Assembly (NCBI RefSeq): GCF_046267875.1
Contig: NZ_CP176502.1
Location: 496,001 to 560,000 of the forward strand
Origin: Mannheimia glucosida
GTDB lineage: Bacteria; Pseudomonadota; Gammaproteobacteria; Enterobacterales; Pasteurellaceae
DNA: 64,000 nucleotides
Direction of reading: 5' to 3'
Under the pieces are notes generated by a model. It made no database searches. It was not told the DNA's origin and saw only the letters and a program-made list of their open reading frames with translations. Both the position numbers and the translations under genes were made by a program. Positions 35,443 through 43,390 of this stretch are shown piece by piece. Positions within the stretch are counted from its first letter, which is position 1; the number at the start of each line of letters is the position of its first letter.

Positions 35443-36816
35443 ATGGCAACGGGAAAAATTGTACAGATCATCGGTGCGGTAATCGATGTTGAGTTTCCGC
35501 AAGATGCAGTACCAAAAGTTTATGATGCATTAAAAGTTGAATCAGGATTAACCCTTGAAGTTCAACAACAATTAGGTGGCGGTGTGGTCCGTTGTATCGC
35601 ACTTGGTTCATCTGATGGTTTAAAACGTGGCTTAAAAGTTGAAAATACGAATAAAGCGATTGAAGTACCGGTTGGTACAAAAACACTCGGTCGTATTATG
35701 AACGTATTAGGTGAGCCAATTGATGAAGCAGGCCCAATCGGTGAAGAAGAACGTTGGACAATCCACCGTGCAGCACCAAGCTACGAAGAACAAGCGAACA
35801 GCACCGAGCTTTTAGAGACCGGTATCAAAGTTATCGACTTAGTCGCTCCGTTTGCAAAAGGGGGTAAAGTTGGCTTATTCGGTGGTGCGGGTGTAGGTAA
35901 AACCGTAAATATGATGGAGTTAATCCGTAACATCGCTATCGAACACAGCGGTTACTCGGTATTCGCCGGTGTAGGTGAGCGTACTCGTGAGGGTAACGAC
36001 TTCTACCACGAAATGAAAGACTCTAACGTATTAGACAAAGTATCACTGGTTTACGGTCAGATGAACGAACCACCAGGCAACCGTCTGCGTGTGGCATTAA
36101 CCGGCTTAACCATGGCGGAAAAATTCCGTGATGAAGGTCGTGACGTGTTATTCTTTGTGGATAACATCTATCGTTACACCCTAGCCGGTACTGAAGTATC
36201 TGCGTTATTAGGTCGTATGCCGTCTGCGGTAGGTTATCAGCCGACATTGGCAGAAGAGATGGGTGTATTACAAGAGCGTATTACCTCAACCAAAACCGGT
36301 TCTATTACCTCTGTACAAGCGGTATATGTTCCGGCGGACGACTTAACTGACCCGTCTCCGGCAACTACCTTTGCCCACTTAGACTCAACGGTGGTATTAA
36401 GCCGTAATATCGCTTCACTCGGTATTTACCCGGCGGTTGACCCTCTTGACTCAACCTCTCGTCAGTTAGATCCACTCGTGGTTGGTGAGGAACACTATAA
36501 CGTTGCTCGTGGTGTACAAGGTACATTACAACGTTATAAAGAGTTAAAAGACATCATTGCAATTTTGGGTATGGATGAATTATCGGAAGACGACAAACGC
36601 CTTGTTGCTCGTGCGCGTAAAATCGAACGTTTCCTTTCACAACCATTCCACGTTGCGGAAGTATTCAACGGCGTACCGGGCAAATTCGTACCGTTAAAAG
36701 AAACAATTCGTGGCTTTAAAGGCATTTTAGAAGGCGAATACGACCATATTCCGGAACAAGCGTTCTATATGGCGGGTTCAATTGACGAAGTGGTTGAAAG
36801 AGCAAAACAGATGTAA
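35443..36816 (+). CDS. atpD: F1Fo ATP synthase subunit beta
   Basis: Catalytic beta subunit, 457 residues. The P-loop GGAGVGKT lies at about 146-153, with the catalytic glutamate in the GERTREGNDFYHEM segment (about 179-193) that follows. The start at 35443 follows GAGGAACGGTA and gives MATGKIVQIIGAVIDVEFPQD, the E. coli-type start; an ATG six codons earlier would overlap that site. It follows atpG by 20 bp. Confidence 0.98.
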   Translation: MATGKIVQIIGAVIDVEFPQDAVPKVYDALKVESGLTLEVQQQLGGGVVRCIALGSSDGLKRGLKVENTNKAIEVPVGTKTLGRIMNVLGEPIDEAGPIGEEERWTIHRAAPSYEEQANSTELLETGIKVIDLVAPFAKGGKVGLFGGAGVGKTVNMMELIRNIAIEHSGYSVFAGVGERTREGNDFYHEMKDSNVLDKVSLVYGQMNEPPGNRLRVALTGLTMAEKFRDEGRDVLFFVDNIYRYTLAGTEVSALLGRMPSAVGYQPTLAEEMGVLQERITSTKTGSITSVQAVYVPADDLTDPSPATTFAHLDSTVVLSRNIASLGIYPAVDPLDSTSRQLDPLVVGEEHYNVARGVQGTLQRYKELKDIIAILGMDELSEDDKRLVARARKIERFLSQPFHVAEVFNGVPGKFVPLKETIRGFKGILEGEYDHIPEQAFYMAGSIDEVVERAKQM

Positions 36817-36843
36817 TTTTGTTCTAAACTAAAGGAGAACAAC

Positions 36844-37263
36844 ATGGCATCTCAATTTGAACTCACAGTGGTGAGTGCAGAACGTAAAATCTTTGAAGGC
36901 ACTGTTACCAGCGTGCGTGTTTCAGGAACAGACGGTGAATTAGGGGTGTATGCAGGGCATGCACCGTTATTAACCGCAATTAAACCGGGAATGGTTAAAT
37001 TCACTTTAGCTGACGGCAAAGAAGAATTTATCTACGTTTCAGGTGGTTTCCTTGAAGTACAACCGACCGTAGTAACAGTGTTGGCAGATACCGCAATTCG
37101 TGGCGAGGAGCTAGACGAACAACGTATTCTTGCCGCAAAACGCAAAGTAGAAGAAACACTTTCAAAAACCAGCGATGCAGATATGACCGCGAAGTTAGCG
37201 AGAGAAATTGCGAAACTGCGTGTTTACGAACTCACTAAAACCAAATTAGCGAACAGACGTTAA
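36844..37263 (+). CDS. atpC: F1Fo ATP synthase subunit epsilon
   Basis: Epsilon subunit (139 residues), inhibitory and part of the rotor. The N-terminal beta-sandwich includes VTSVRVSGTDGELGVYAGHAPLLTAIKPG (about 20-48) and the C-terminal helical hairpin contains LDEQRILAAKRKVEE. AAAGGAGAA precedes the ATG. It ends the operon; strong terminators follow. Confidence 0.97.
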   Translation: MASQFELTVVSAERKIFEGTVTSVRVSGTDGELGVYAGHAPLLTAIKPGMVKFTLADGKEEFIYVSGGFLEVQPTVVTVLADTAIRGEELDEQRILAAKRKVEETLSKTSDADMTAKLAREIAKLRVYELTKTKLANRR

Positions 37264-37269
37264 TATCAA

Positions 37270-37293
37270 AAAACCCCACGAAAGTGGGGTTTT
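37270..37293 (+). terminator. terminator of the atp operon
   Basis: AAAACCCCAC-GAAA-GTGGGGTTTT: a 10-bp stem with a GNRA-type loop and T-run, six bases after the atpC stop. Confidence 0.92.
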
Positions 37294-37298
37294 GTTTT

Positions 37299-37345
37299 AC
37301 AAGCGGTCAAAAACAGTAAATTTTTTGTAAAATCTGACCGTTTGT
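37299..37345. terminator. uptake-signal hairpin between atpC and asnA
   Basis: ACAAGCGGTCA (37299-37309) faces TGACCGTTTGT (37335-37345), with a TTTT-rich loop. Confidence 0.5.
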
Positions 37346-37352
37346 GAACGTT

Positions 37353-37378
37353 AAAAGCGAACCCTAAGGTTCGCTTTT
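37353..37378. terminator. bidirectional terminator at the asnA 3' end
   Basis: AAAAGCGAACC-ctaa-GGTTCGCTTTT, an 11-bp stem next to the asnA stop. It can serve both converging units. Confidence 0.85.
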
Positions 37379-37384
37379 TTATGA

Positions 37385-38377
37385 TTAAAGAATATTCTCA
37401 AACTGTTCAAACACTTCTTTTGGCCAAACGCTGGATTGCACTTCGCCGATGTGTTTTTTGCGTAGTAAGAACATCACTAAGCGAGACTGACCGATACCGC
37501 CGCCGATTGAAAGCGGGAGCTTGCCGGCTAATAAATCTTTGTGCCAATCCATTTCGAGACGGTCTTCGTCGCCGGTTAAATCAACTTGTAAGCGTAAGGC
37601 GGTTTCATCTACACGAATACCCATTGAGGAAAGTTCAAAGGCTGTGCCGAGTTCTTCGTTCCAAACTAAAATATCGCCGTTTAAGCCTTTGTAGCCTTGT
37701 TCGGACTCGGTTGTCCAGTCATCATAGTCCGGAGCTCGTCCATCGTGAGGTTTACCGTCTGATAATTTGCCGCCGATACCGATTAAGAACACCGCTCCGC
37801 ACTCTTTACAGATAGCATTTTCACGCTCTTTGCTGGTCATATTCGGATAGCGTTGCACTAAGTCTTCGCTGTGAACGAAAGTAATTTGTTTAGGCAATAC
37901 AGATGGAATATCGAAACGAGCCTCCACCGCTAATTCGGTTAAACGAATTGCTTTATAGATTTCGTTTACGGTTTCTTTTAAGAAATCGAAGTTGCGGCGA
38001 CCTTCAGGAATGACTTTTTCCCAGTCCCATTGGTCAACATATACCGAGTGTGTGCGATCTAAAGAATCTTCATCAGGGCGAAGAGCTTTCATATGAACAA
38101 ATAACCCTTCTCCTTCTTTAAATCCAAAGCGAGCTAAGGTGTGGCGTTTCCATTTTGCAAGAGAATGAACCACTTCATAAGTAGAGCTTGGAATACATTT
38201 TACGTTTACTTTTACCGCTTTTTCGATACCGGAAAGGTTGTCTTGCATACCGTTGCCGACTTCGCTCAAAATAGGACCTTGTACTTCGATAATGCCTAAT
38301 TTATCAATAAGGTATTGCGTAAAGGTGTTTTTAACGAAACTGATTTCTTGTTGCTGTAAAATAAAAGATTTTTTCAT
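37385..38377 (-). CDS. asnA: ammonia-dependent asparagine synthetase AsnA
   Basis: Aspartate-ammonia ligase (330 residues) making asparagine from aspartate, NH3 and ATP. It has the class-II tRNA-synthetase-like fold: KNTFTQYLIDKLGIIEVQGPILSEVGNGMQDNLSG (about 16-50), the DSLDRTHSVYVDQWDWEKV segment (about 103-121) and a C-terminal GGGIGQSRLVMFLLRKKHIGEVQSSVW motif 3. An AGGAAAGC site precedes the ATG. It diverges from asnC, its usual regulator. The pair lies immediately after the atp operon rather than beside oriC as in E. coli. Confidence 0.97.
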   Translation of the reverse strand: MKKSFILQQQEISFVKNTFTQYLIDKLGIIEVQGPILSEVGNGMQDNLSGIEKAVKVNVKCIPSSTYEVVHSLAKWKRHTLARFGFKEGEGLFVHMKALRPDEDSLDRTHSVYVDQWDWEKVIPEGRRNFDFLKETVNEIYKAIRLTELAVEARFDIPSVLPKQITFVHSEDLVQRYPNMTSKERENAICKECGAVFLIGIGGKLSDGKPHDGRAPDYDDWTTESEQGYKGLNGDILVWNEELGTAFELSSMGIRVDETALRLQVDLTGDEDRLEMDWHKDLLAGKLPLSIGGGIGQSRLVMFLLRKKHIGEVQSSVWPKEVFEQFENIL

Positions 38378-38576
38378 TGTTTGCTTTCCTAATTAAAGAA
38401 TGTTGATTTTTATTTCTCGTGCTTGATTGCATTTAAGAATTGATGAGTGCTAATTTAAAGAAATATCTAAAAAATGCAATATTTATCAAATAAAAAAGCA
38501 TTTGTGATAAATTTCATTTAAAATATTTGCAATATTTTTAAATATTATCTAATTAGTTTGATTTTGAGGAGAAAAA
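38378..38576. promoter_or_regulatory. divergent asnA/asnC control region
   Basis: A 199-bp, very AT-rich gap between divergent asnA and asnC. AsnC in E. coli activates asnA in the absence of asparagine and represses itself, so its sites should lie here. I could not pin individual operators. Confidence 0.55.
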
Positions 38577-39050
38577 ATGTACAGTAAAAACACGACTAAA
38601 TCGGAAATTGATAAGCTGGATCAAAAAATTTTACGTTGGCTAATTAAAGATGCTCGCACGCCTTATGCGGAAATGGCAAAAGTTTTTGGTGTGAGTGCTG
38701 CAACTATCCATGTCCGTGTTGAAAAAATGCGCCAAGCCGGCATTATTGAATCCACCAAAATTGTAGTGGACGAGCGTAAGGTTGGGTATGACGTGTGTTG
38801 CTTTATTGGCATTATTTTAAAATCAGCTAAAGATTATGATAAAGTAATTGCTAAACTTAGTGAATTTAATGAAGTTGTTGAGGCGTACTATACCACTGGT
38901 AATTATTCTATTTTTATTAAAGTAATGACCCATACCATCGAGGAGTTGCATTCGGTATTAGCAGGAAAAATTCAGTCTATTGATGAAATTCAGTCAACAG
39001 AAACGCTTATTTCACTTCAAAATCCTATTTCAAGAGATATTCTTCCTTAA
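38577..39050 (+). CDS. asnC: Lrp/AsnC-family regulator AsnC
   Basis: Asparagine-responsive regulator of 157 residues. The N-terminal helix-turn-helix is IDKLDQKILRWLIKDARTPYAEMAKVFGVSAATIHVRVEKMRQAGII (about 11-57), followed by the Lrp-type ligand domain (GYDVCCFIGIILKSAKDYDKV onward). TGAGGAGA precedes the ATG. Gene order and divergence from asnA support the specific assignment over other Lrp paralogues. Confidence 0.94.
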   Translation: MYSKNTTKSEIDKLDQKILRWLIKDARTPYAEMAKVFGVSAATIHVRVEKMRQAGIIESTKIVVDERKVGYDVCCFIGIILKSAKDYDKVIAKLSEFNEVVEAYYTTGNYSIFIKVMTHTIEELHSVLAGKIQSIDEIQSTETLISLQNPISRDILP

Positions 39051-39069
39051 AAGAATTAAGTAAAGATAA

Positions 39070-39108
39070 GACCACTTGTATTGTGGTTACAAGCGGTCGT
39101 TTTGTTTT
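39070..39108 (+). terminator. terminator after asnC
   Basis: GACCACTTGT (39070-39079) and ACAAGCGGTC (39089-39098), followed by GTTTTGTTTT. One arm is an uptake signal. Confidence 0.7.
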
Positions 39109-39138
39109 GGTTTTTTGCAACTATTTTGTCTACTATGC

Positions 39139-39306
39139 CTATTTTTCCAAAATAGTCTTAATCAATAGCATTAATGCGGCGGCATCATCAACCAAACCGA
39201 GTGGGCCTAGAATCGCTTCGGGTAGAATATCTACAGGGCTGAACATATAGATTAAGATAATAGCGATTTTAATCCACTTCGCCTTATTTGCACTGATTTT
39301 GTTCAT
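39139..39306 (-). CDS. short DUF1232 (YkvA-type) membrane protein
   Basis: A 55-residue reading frame on the minus strand (ATG at 39304-39306, TAG at 39139-39141). It encodes a single hydrophobic segment KIAIILIYMFSPVDILPE followed by GPLGLVDDAAALMLLIK. The SPVD-LLPE and GxLGxxDD pattern is the core of the DUF1232 family (YkvA and relatives), usually inside a longer protein of 80-130 residues; here only the core is present. It begins 12 bp after the mioC stop and may be co-transcribed with mioC. The ribosome site (TTAAG) is weak. Function is unknown for the family. Confidence 0.7.
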   Translation of the reverse strand: MNKISANKAKWIKIAIILIYMFSPVDILPEAILGPLGLVDDAAALMLLIKTILEK

Positions 39307-39317
39307 TGATACTTAAG

Positions 39318-39758
39318 TTATAATTGTTCAACAAATGATGGTAACCATTCTTCAGCACTGCCATCGTGGTCGAAATTATTCATTACATCAATTCTCAGTG
39401 ATTCGCAAACTTGGCTTGCCCCTTTCGCTTTGAGAGCTTCTTCAACAATATTTACTGCATTGCAGAAGGTGTCATAGTCGGAGCTACCTAAACCGATTAC
39501 ACCAAATTTCATACTGCTGAAATCAGCCAAGCTAGTTGCTAAATCACCAAATAACGGTTGGATATTTTCGGGTAGCTCGCCGGCTCCGTGGGTGGAGGTA
39601 ACGACAATCAGATTGGCTTTACCTTCAATATCGGCAAGGGTGGCTTGGTTAAACAGTTCCACTTCAAAACCTTGTTCGCTTAATACCTCATTAATGTGAT
39701 CGGCAACATATTCTGCACCGCCTAAGGTGCTGCCGGTGATGATACAAATAGATGTCAT
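39318..39758 (-). CDS. mioC: FMN-binding flavodoxin-like protein MioC
   Basis: Flavodoxin-type protein of 146 residues. The FMN phosphate loop GSTLGGAEYVAD is at about 9-20, with STHGAGELPENIQPLF (about 54-69) and GLGSSDYDTFCNA (about 90-102) forming the other FMN loops. In E. coli MioC serves as an electron carrier for biotin synthase and its gene borders oriC, where its transcription passes through the origin. Here it lies about 39 kb from the origin candidate, beside asnC and on the opposite strand to it. Its start has GGAGAACAG upstream. Confidence 0.92.
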   Translation of the reverse strand: MTSICIITGSTLGGAEYVADHINEVLSEQGFEVELFNQATLADIEGKANLIVVTSTHGAGELPENIQPLFGDLATSLADFSSMKFGVIGLGSSDYDTFCNAVNIVEEALKAKGASQVCESLRIDVMNNFDHDGSAEEWLPSFVEQL

Positions 39759-39917
39759 AATAATCTGTTCTCCGTTATTTTTTGGCTATTCTAGCGAAGA
39801 TCGCTTGCTTTGCAATAGCTTATTTTTTGCAATAGTTTGATTATATCTTATAACTTTTGGTTATTTTTAAAACTAAAGAATGCCGAGTAAGTTAGCGAAA
39901 AATGTTAAGGAGTCTTT

Positions 39918-41513
39918 ATGCGTCTTTCTCAATTATCTCTTTCTGTTTTACTCTTAACTGCCAGCAGTTTGGTGGCAGCAGCTCCGGCAAATACGCTGAT
40001 TAATTGCGTGGCAACTCCACCGATGAAACTTAGCCCTGCAATTACTAATGATGCCAATGATTTCAATGCCAGCTCACAACAAATTTATAATCGCTTATTG
40101 GCGTTTAAAGCCGGTGAACTGACGGTTGAGCCGAGTTTGGCAGAATGTTGGGAAATTAGTGACGATGGCTTAAGTTACACTTTCTATTTGCGTAAAGATG
40201 TGAAATTTCATTCCAATAAACAGTTTACGCCAACTCGAACGCTGAATGCTGATGATGTGGTGTTCTCGTTCCAACGCCAGATGGATTCAAACCATCCTTA
40301 CCATAAGGTCTCTGACGGCACTTATTTCTATTACCATTGGATGAATTTGCCGAAGATTTTAAAAACAGTGGAAAAAGTGGACGATTACACCGTTAAAATC
40401 ACCTTACAGCAACCCAATGCCCCTTTTCTGACAACCTTAGCGATGGATTTCTTGTCGATTTATTCAAAAGAATATGCGGATAAATTGCTGGCGGAAGGCA
40501 AGCCGGAGTTATTGGATCAATCCCCGATCGGCACAGGGCCTTTTGTGTTCCAAGTCTATCAAACCGATCAAGCGGTGCGTTATGTTGCGAACCCGGATTA
40601 TTTCCAAGGTAAAGCAAAATTTGAGAAACTGATTTTTAGTATTACCCCTGATGCGGGAACTCGTTATGCCAAACTGAAAGCGGGTGAATGCGATGTGATT
40701 GATTTCCCGAATATTTCCGATATTGCCCAAATGAAACAAGATCCGAAGGTGAATTTATTACAGCGAGACGGGCTGAATTTAGCTTATATCGGCTTAAACA
40801 GCACCAAACCGGCATTAAATAACGCCAAAGTTCGCCAAGCCTTGCATTATGCAACCGATAAGAAAGCGATTGTCGAGGCTGTTTATCAAGGCGGTGGCAC
40901 GGTGGCAAGTAATCCGTTCCCTGATTCGGTGTTGGGCTATAATCCAAATTTACCGCAATATGAATTTAACCTTGAAAAAGCCAAAGCCCTATTAACAGAA
41001 GCCGGCTTTGCCGATGGTTTTGAAACAGAAATTTGGGTGCAGCCGGTTGTGCGACCTTCCAATCCGAACCCACGCCGTACCGCAGAAATTATTCAAGCAG
41101 ATTGGGCGAAAATCGGGGTGAAAGCGAAATTAGTGACCCACGAATGGGCGGATTTCAACAAACGCACCCGTGAAGGCGAGTTCTCTGCCGGCACTTATGG
41201 CTGGACAAGCCGTAATGGTGATCCGGATAACTTCCTTTTCCCATTATTGAGCAAAGCCAATATTCCCGGCACTAATTATGGACGTTGGACAGATGAGAAA
41301 TTTGAGCAGTTATTAGCTCAAGCTGTACAAACCCAAAACCGTGATGAGCGTGCGAAGCTCTATCAACAAGCGGTGGAAATTGCCAACGAGCAAACGCCAT
41401 TTATTCCACTGGCTCACGCTATCAACTATGTACCACTCAGCAAACGGGTGCAAGGTTTTGTGCAAAATCCGTTTGGCTACACGCCATTTTATGGGGTGAG
41501 TTTATCGGAGTGA
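39918..41513 (+). CDS. DppA/HbpA-family periplasmic dipeptide or heme binding protein
   Basis: SBP_bac_5 family binding protein of 531 residues with a signal peptide likely cut after LVAAA (about residue 22). The body follows both E. coli DppA and H. influenzae HbpA: YNRLLAFKAGE, LADADDVVFSFQRQMDSNHPYH-like motif at about 110-130, MDFLSIYSKEYADKLL, SPIGTGPFVFQVYQTDQAVRY and NGDPDNFLFPLLSKANIPGTNYGRW. It has no lipobox cysteine, unlike lipoprotein HbpA. No DppBCDF genes are next to it, so it must use a permease encoded elsewhere. Whether it takes heme, glutathione or dipeptides cannot be decided here. AAGGAGTC precedes the ATG. Confidence 0.88.
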   Translation: MRLSQLSLSVLLLTASSLVAAAPANTLINCVATPPMKLSPAITNDANDFNASSQQIYNRLLAFKAGELTVEPSLAECWEISDDGLSYTFYLRKDVKFHSNKQFTPTRTLNADDVVFSFQRQMDSNHPYHKVSDGTYFYYHWMNLPKILKTVEKVDDYTVKITLQQPNAPFLTTLAMDFLSIYSKEYADKLLAEGKPELLDQSPIGTGPFVFQVYQTDQAVRYVANPDYFQGKAKFEKLIFSITPDAGTRYAKLKAGECDVIDFPNISDIAQMKQDPKVNLLQRDGLNLAYIGLNSTKPALNNAKVRQALHYATDKKAIVEAVYQGGGTVASNPFPDSVLGYNPNLPQYEFNLEKAKALLTEAGFADGFETEIWVQPVVRPSNPNPRRTAEIIQADWAKIGVKAKLVTHEWADFNKRTREGEFSAGTYGWTSRNGDPDNFLFPLLSKANIPGTNYGRWTDEKFEQLLAQAVQTQNRDERAKLYQQAVEIANEQTPFIPLAHAINYVPLSKRVQGFVQNPFGYTPFYGVSLSE

Positions 41514-41523
41514 TATGCCATAC

Positions 41524-41577
41524 AAGCGGTCTATTTTTGCCACTTTTTTGCAAAATGTGGTAGAGAATAGACTGCTT
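41524..41577 (+). terminator. terminator after the DppA-like gene
   Basis: AAGCGGTCTATT (41524-41535) pairs with AATAGACTGCTT (from 41566), followed by TTCTTTT. Confidence 0.6.
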
Positions 41578-41618
41578 TTCTTTTAGAATGAGTTACCTTT
41601 CTATACGGATAAATCTAT

Positions 41619-42413
41619 ATGAAAAAGATACTCCTCTTAGTTCTTTTACTTACGCTTGCAACTCAAATAAAAGCAGATGAAGGTAATAACACACAGGTTT
41701 GTGCTGAGCAACAACATCAAATTATTGCTCATTACTTTAAGATTTCTCAAGAGAAACTTTCTGCTCGTACTTTAGCTTCTGCCTGTAAAACAGCTCCTAA
41801 CAATTCAACGGAAACCTTAGTGAGTTATGCGGTAATAGAGCCTAAATACAGCAAAGAAAATTATCAAAACGACGAAAACACACCTAAGTGGACGCTTTTT
41901 GTTGCTCGTGTGAATGATAATGCGATATTGCAATCGTGGGAGCAGGATATGGAGATCGATGCCTCTATCGATGTGAATGCAGATAGTCTTAAAATTGATA
42001 CCGCCCGTTATATTCTAAACGACAAAGTAAGAGCTTTCGGCGTGAGGTTTAATAACGCTGCTCGTGGTCCAAGTGCTCCTGAGTATTCTGCAAATGATCA
42101 TTTGATGTTATTTGTGCCGGAAAAAGAAAAGTTAAAACTTGTTTTTGATTACCCGATGACTTTTTGGTCTATTTTAGATGATAAAGAAACCAAAACCGAA
42201 ACAGCAAACCTGGTATTGCAAATGGATAAAAAGCAGACTAACGGCTTCAACGATATTATTTTGAAAGCGGATATTACCCAGCTCGTTTGGAGTACAGGGT
42301 TTTATGATATAGGTAGAGAGTTGAAATCAGAAAATACTCGCCAAGAAAAAGTGCGATTAAAATATAATGGTGACCGTTACACCGTGGTAGAAAAAGCAGA
42401 ATGGCTTCATTAA
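41619..42413 (+). CDS. secreted protein of unknown function
   Basis: I do not recognise this gene. The 264-residue product begins with a clear Sec signal peptide (KKILLLVLLLTLATQIKA, cut near residue 19). The mature protein is polar and contains two cysteines in its N-terminal part (about 28 and 56) that could form a disulphide. It has no membrane span after the signal and no lipobox. Alternating hydrophobic stretches in the second half (ARYILNDKVRAFGVRF, HLMLFVPEKEKLKLVFDYPM, ANLVLQMDKK, DIILKADI) suggest a mainly beta structure. It stands alone between two terminators. A periplasmic location is inferred from the signal peptide. Confidence 0.75.
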   Translation: MKKILLLVLLLTLATQIKADEGNNTQVCAEQQHQIIAHYFKISQEKLSARTLASACKTAPNNSTETLVSYAVIEPKYSKENYQNDENTPKWTLFVARVNDNAILQSWEQDMEIDASIDVNADSLKIDTARYILNDKVRAFGVRFNNAARGPSAPEYSANDHLMLFVPEKEKLKLVFDYPMTFWSILDDKETKTETANLVLQMDKKQTNGFNDIILKADITQLVWSTGFYDIGRELKSENTRQEKVRLKYNGDRYTVVEKAEWLH

Positions 42414-42430
42414 TTGCAAGTCGTTGAGAA

Positions 42431-42464
42431 AAAATCACCGCTTGTTACTCCAAGCGGTGATTTT
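42431..42464. terminator. perfect uptake-signal terminator
   Basis: AAAATCACCGCTTG-ttactc-CAAGCGGTGATTTT: 14-bp perfect arms between converging genes, with T-runs on both strands. Confidence 0.85.
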
Positions 42465-42487
42465 CGTTTAGCCTTTTGCAACTTAAA

Positions 42488-43366
42488 TTACAAGAATTTA
42501 GCTTTTAACTGTTTGGTCACTTCTTTTTGTGCCGGAGTTTGTTCTTTCGTCATCGGCTCACGGCAGTAACCTGCTTGCACACCTTCTAACTCCAATAAGC
42601 CTTTGATGGTTTGGTATAAACCGTTGCCTAAAATGCCTTCGATTAAATCGTTGGTTACATTTTGGATTTCAAATGCTTCTTTGATTTTGCCTTGTTGGGC
42701 TAATTCAAAGATTTGTCTTGCACGAATACCGTTTACGTTGAAGGTTGAGCCGATTGCACCGTCCACACCTAATACCGTTGCCGGTAGCATCATTTCATCG
42801 AAACCTGCGTAGATTAAGTGGTTCGGGAACGCTTTGCGTAAACGCTCTAACAGGTAGAAATCGCCGGCGGTGAATTTCACACCGATGATTTTTTCGTTCT
42901 CAAATAATTCAGCGAATTGGCTCACACCGATGTTTACGCCGGTTAAGAACGGAATGGAGTAAACGATCATTTTGTTGCCGGTTTCACGAATAATGGTTTC
43001 GTAGAAGTTTTTGATTTCCGGGAAGCTGAATTTGTAGTAGAACGGTGTTACCGCTGATAAGCTGTCATAGCCTAATTCGGTGGCGTATTTACCCAGTTCT
43101 ACCGCCTCTTTTAAGTTTACGCTACCGACTTGGGCGATAAGGGCGATTTCATCTTTTGCTTCATCTTTGGCGATACGGAAAATCTCTTTTTTCTCTTCGG
43201 TAGAAAGCATAAAGTTTTCACCCGTTGAACCGCCGACATATAAACCGTCCACTTTCATTTTGTCGATGTTGTGGCGGATAATTTGGCGTAAGCCTTTTTC
43301 ATTGATGGTGCCGTCTTCGTTGAAAGAGACTAATAACGCACTAAAAATACCTTTTAAGTTTTTCAT
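42488..43366 (-). CDS. nanA: N-acetylneuraminate lyase NanA
   Basis: Class I aldolase splitting sialic acid into N-acetylmannosamine and pyruvate. The ATG at 43366 has GGAG ten bases upstream; the TTG four codons earlier overlaps that site. The 292-residue protein has the Schiff-base lysine K164 (GVKFTAGD), the catalytic tyrosine Y136 (IVYSIPF) and the GGSTGE loop at about 45-50 that binds the pyruvate carboxylate. It is the last gene of nanE-nanK-nanA, 24 bp after nanK. Conservation with the H. influenzae enzyme is strong. Confidence 0.95.
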   Translation of the reverse strand: MKNLKGIFSALLVSFNEDGTINEKGLRQIIRHNIDKMKVDGLYVGGSTGENFMLSTEEKKEIFRIAKDEAKDEIALIAQVGSVNLKEAVELGKYATELGYDSLSAVTPFYYKFSFPEIKNFYETIIRETGNKMIVYSIPFLTGVNIGVSQFAELFENEKIIGVKFTAGDFYLLERLRKAFPNHLIYAGFDEMMLPATVLGVDGAIGSTFNVNGIRARQIFELAQQGKIKEAFEIQNVTNDLIEGILGNGLYQTIKGLLELEGVQAGYCREPMTKEQTPAQKEVTKQLKAKFL

Positions 43367-43390
43367 TTGGATCTCCAAAGTTAGAATTTG

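Noticed and set aside
37381..37815. 144-codon open frame antisense to asnA
   Set aside because: Arginine- and leucine-rich translation without family features; asnA on the other strand is fully conserved.
38503..38520. CRP site between asnA and asnC (TGTGATAAATTTCATT)
   Set aside because: The right half is poor and the surrounding DNA is so AT-rich that such matches are expected by chance.
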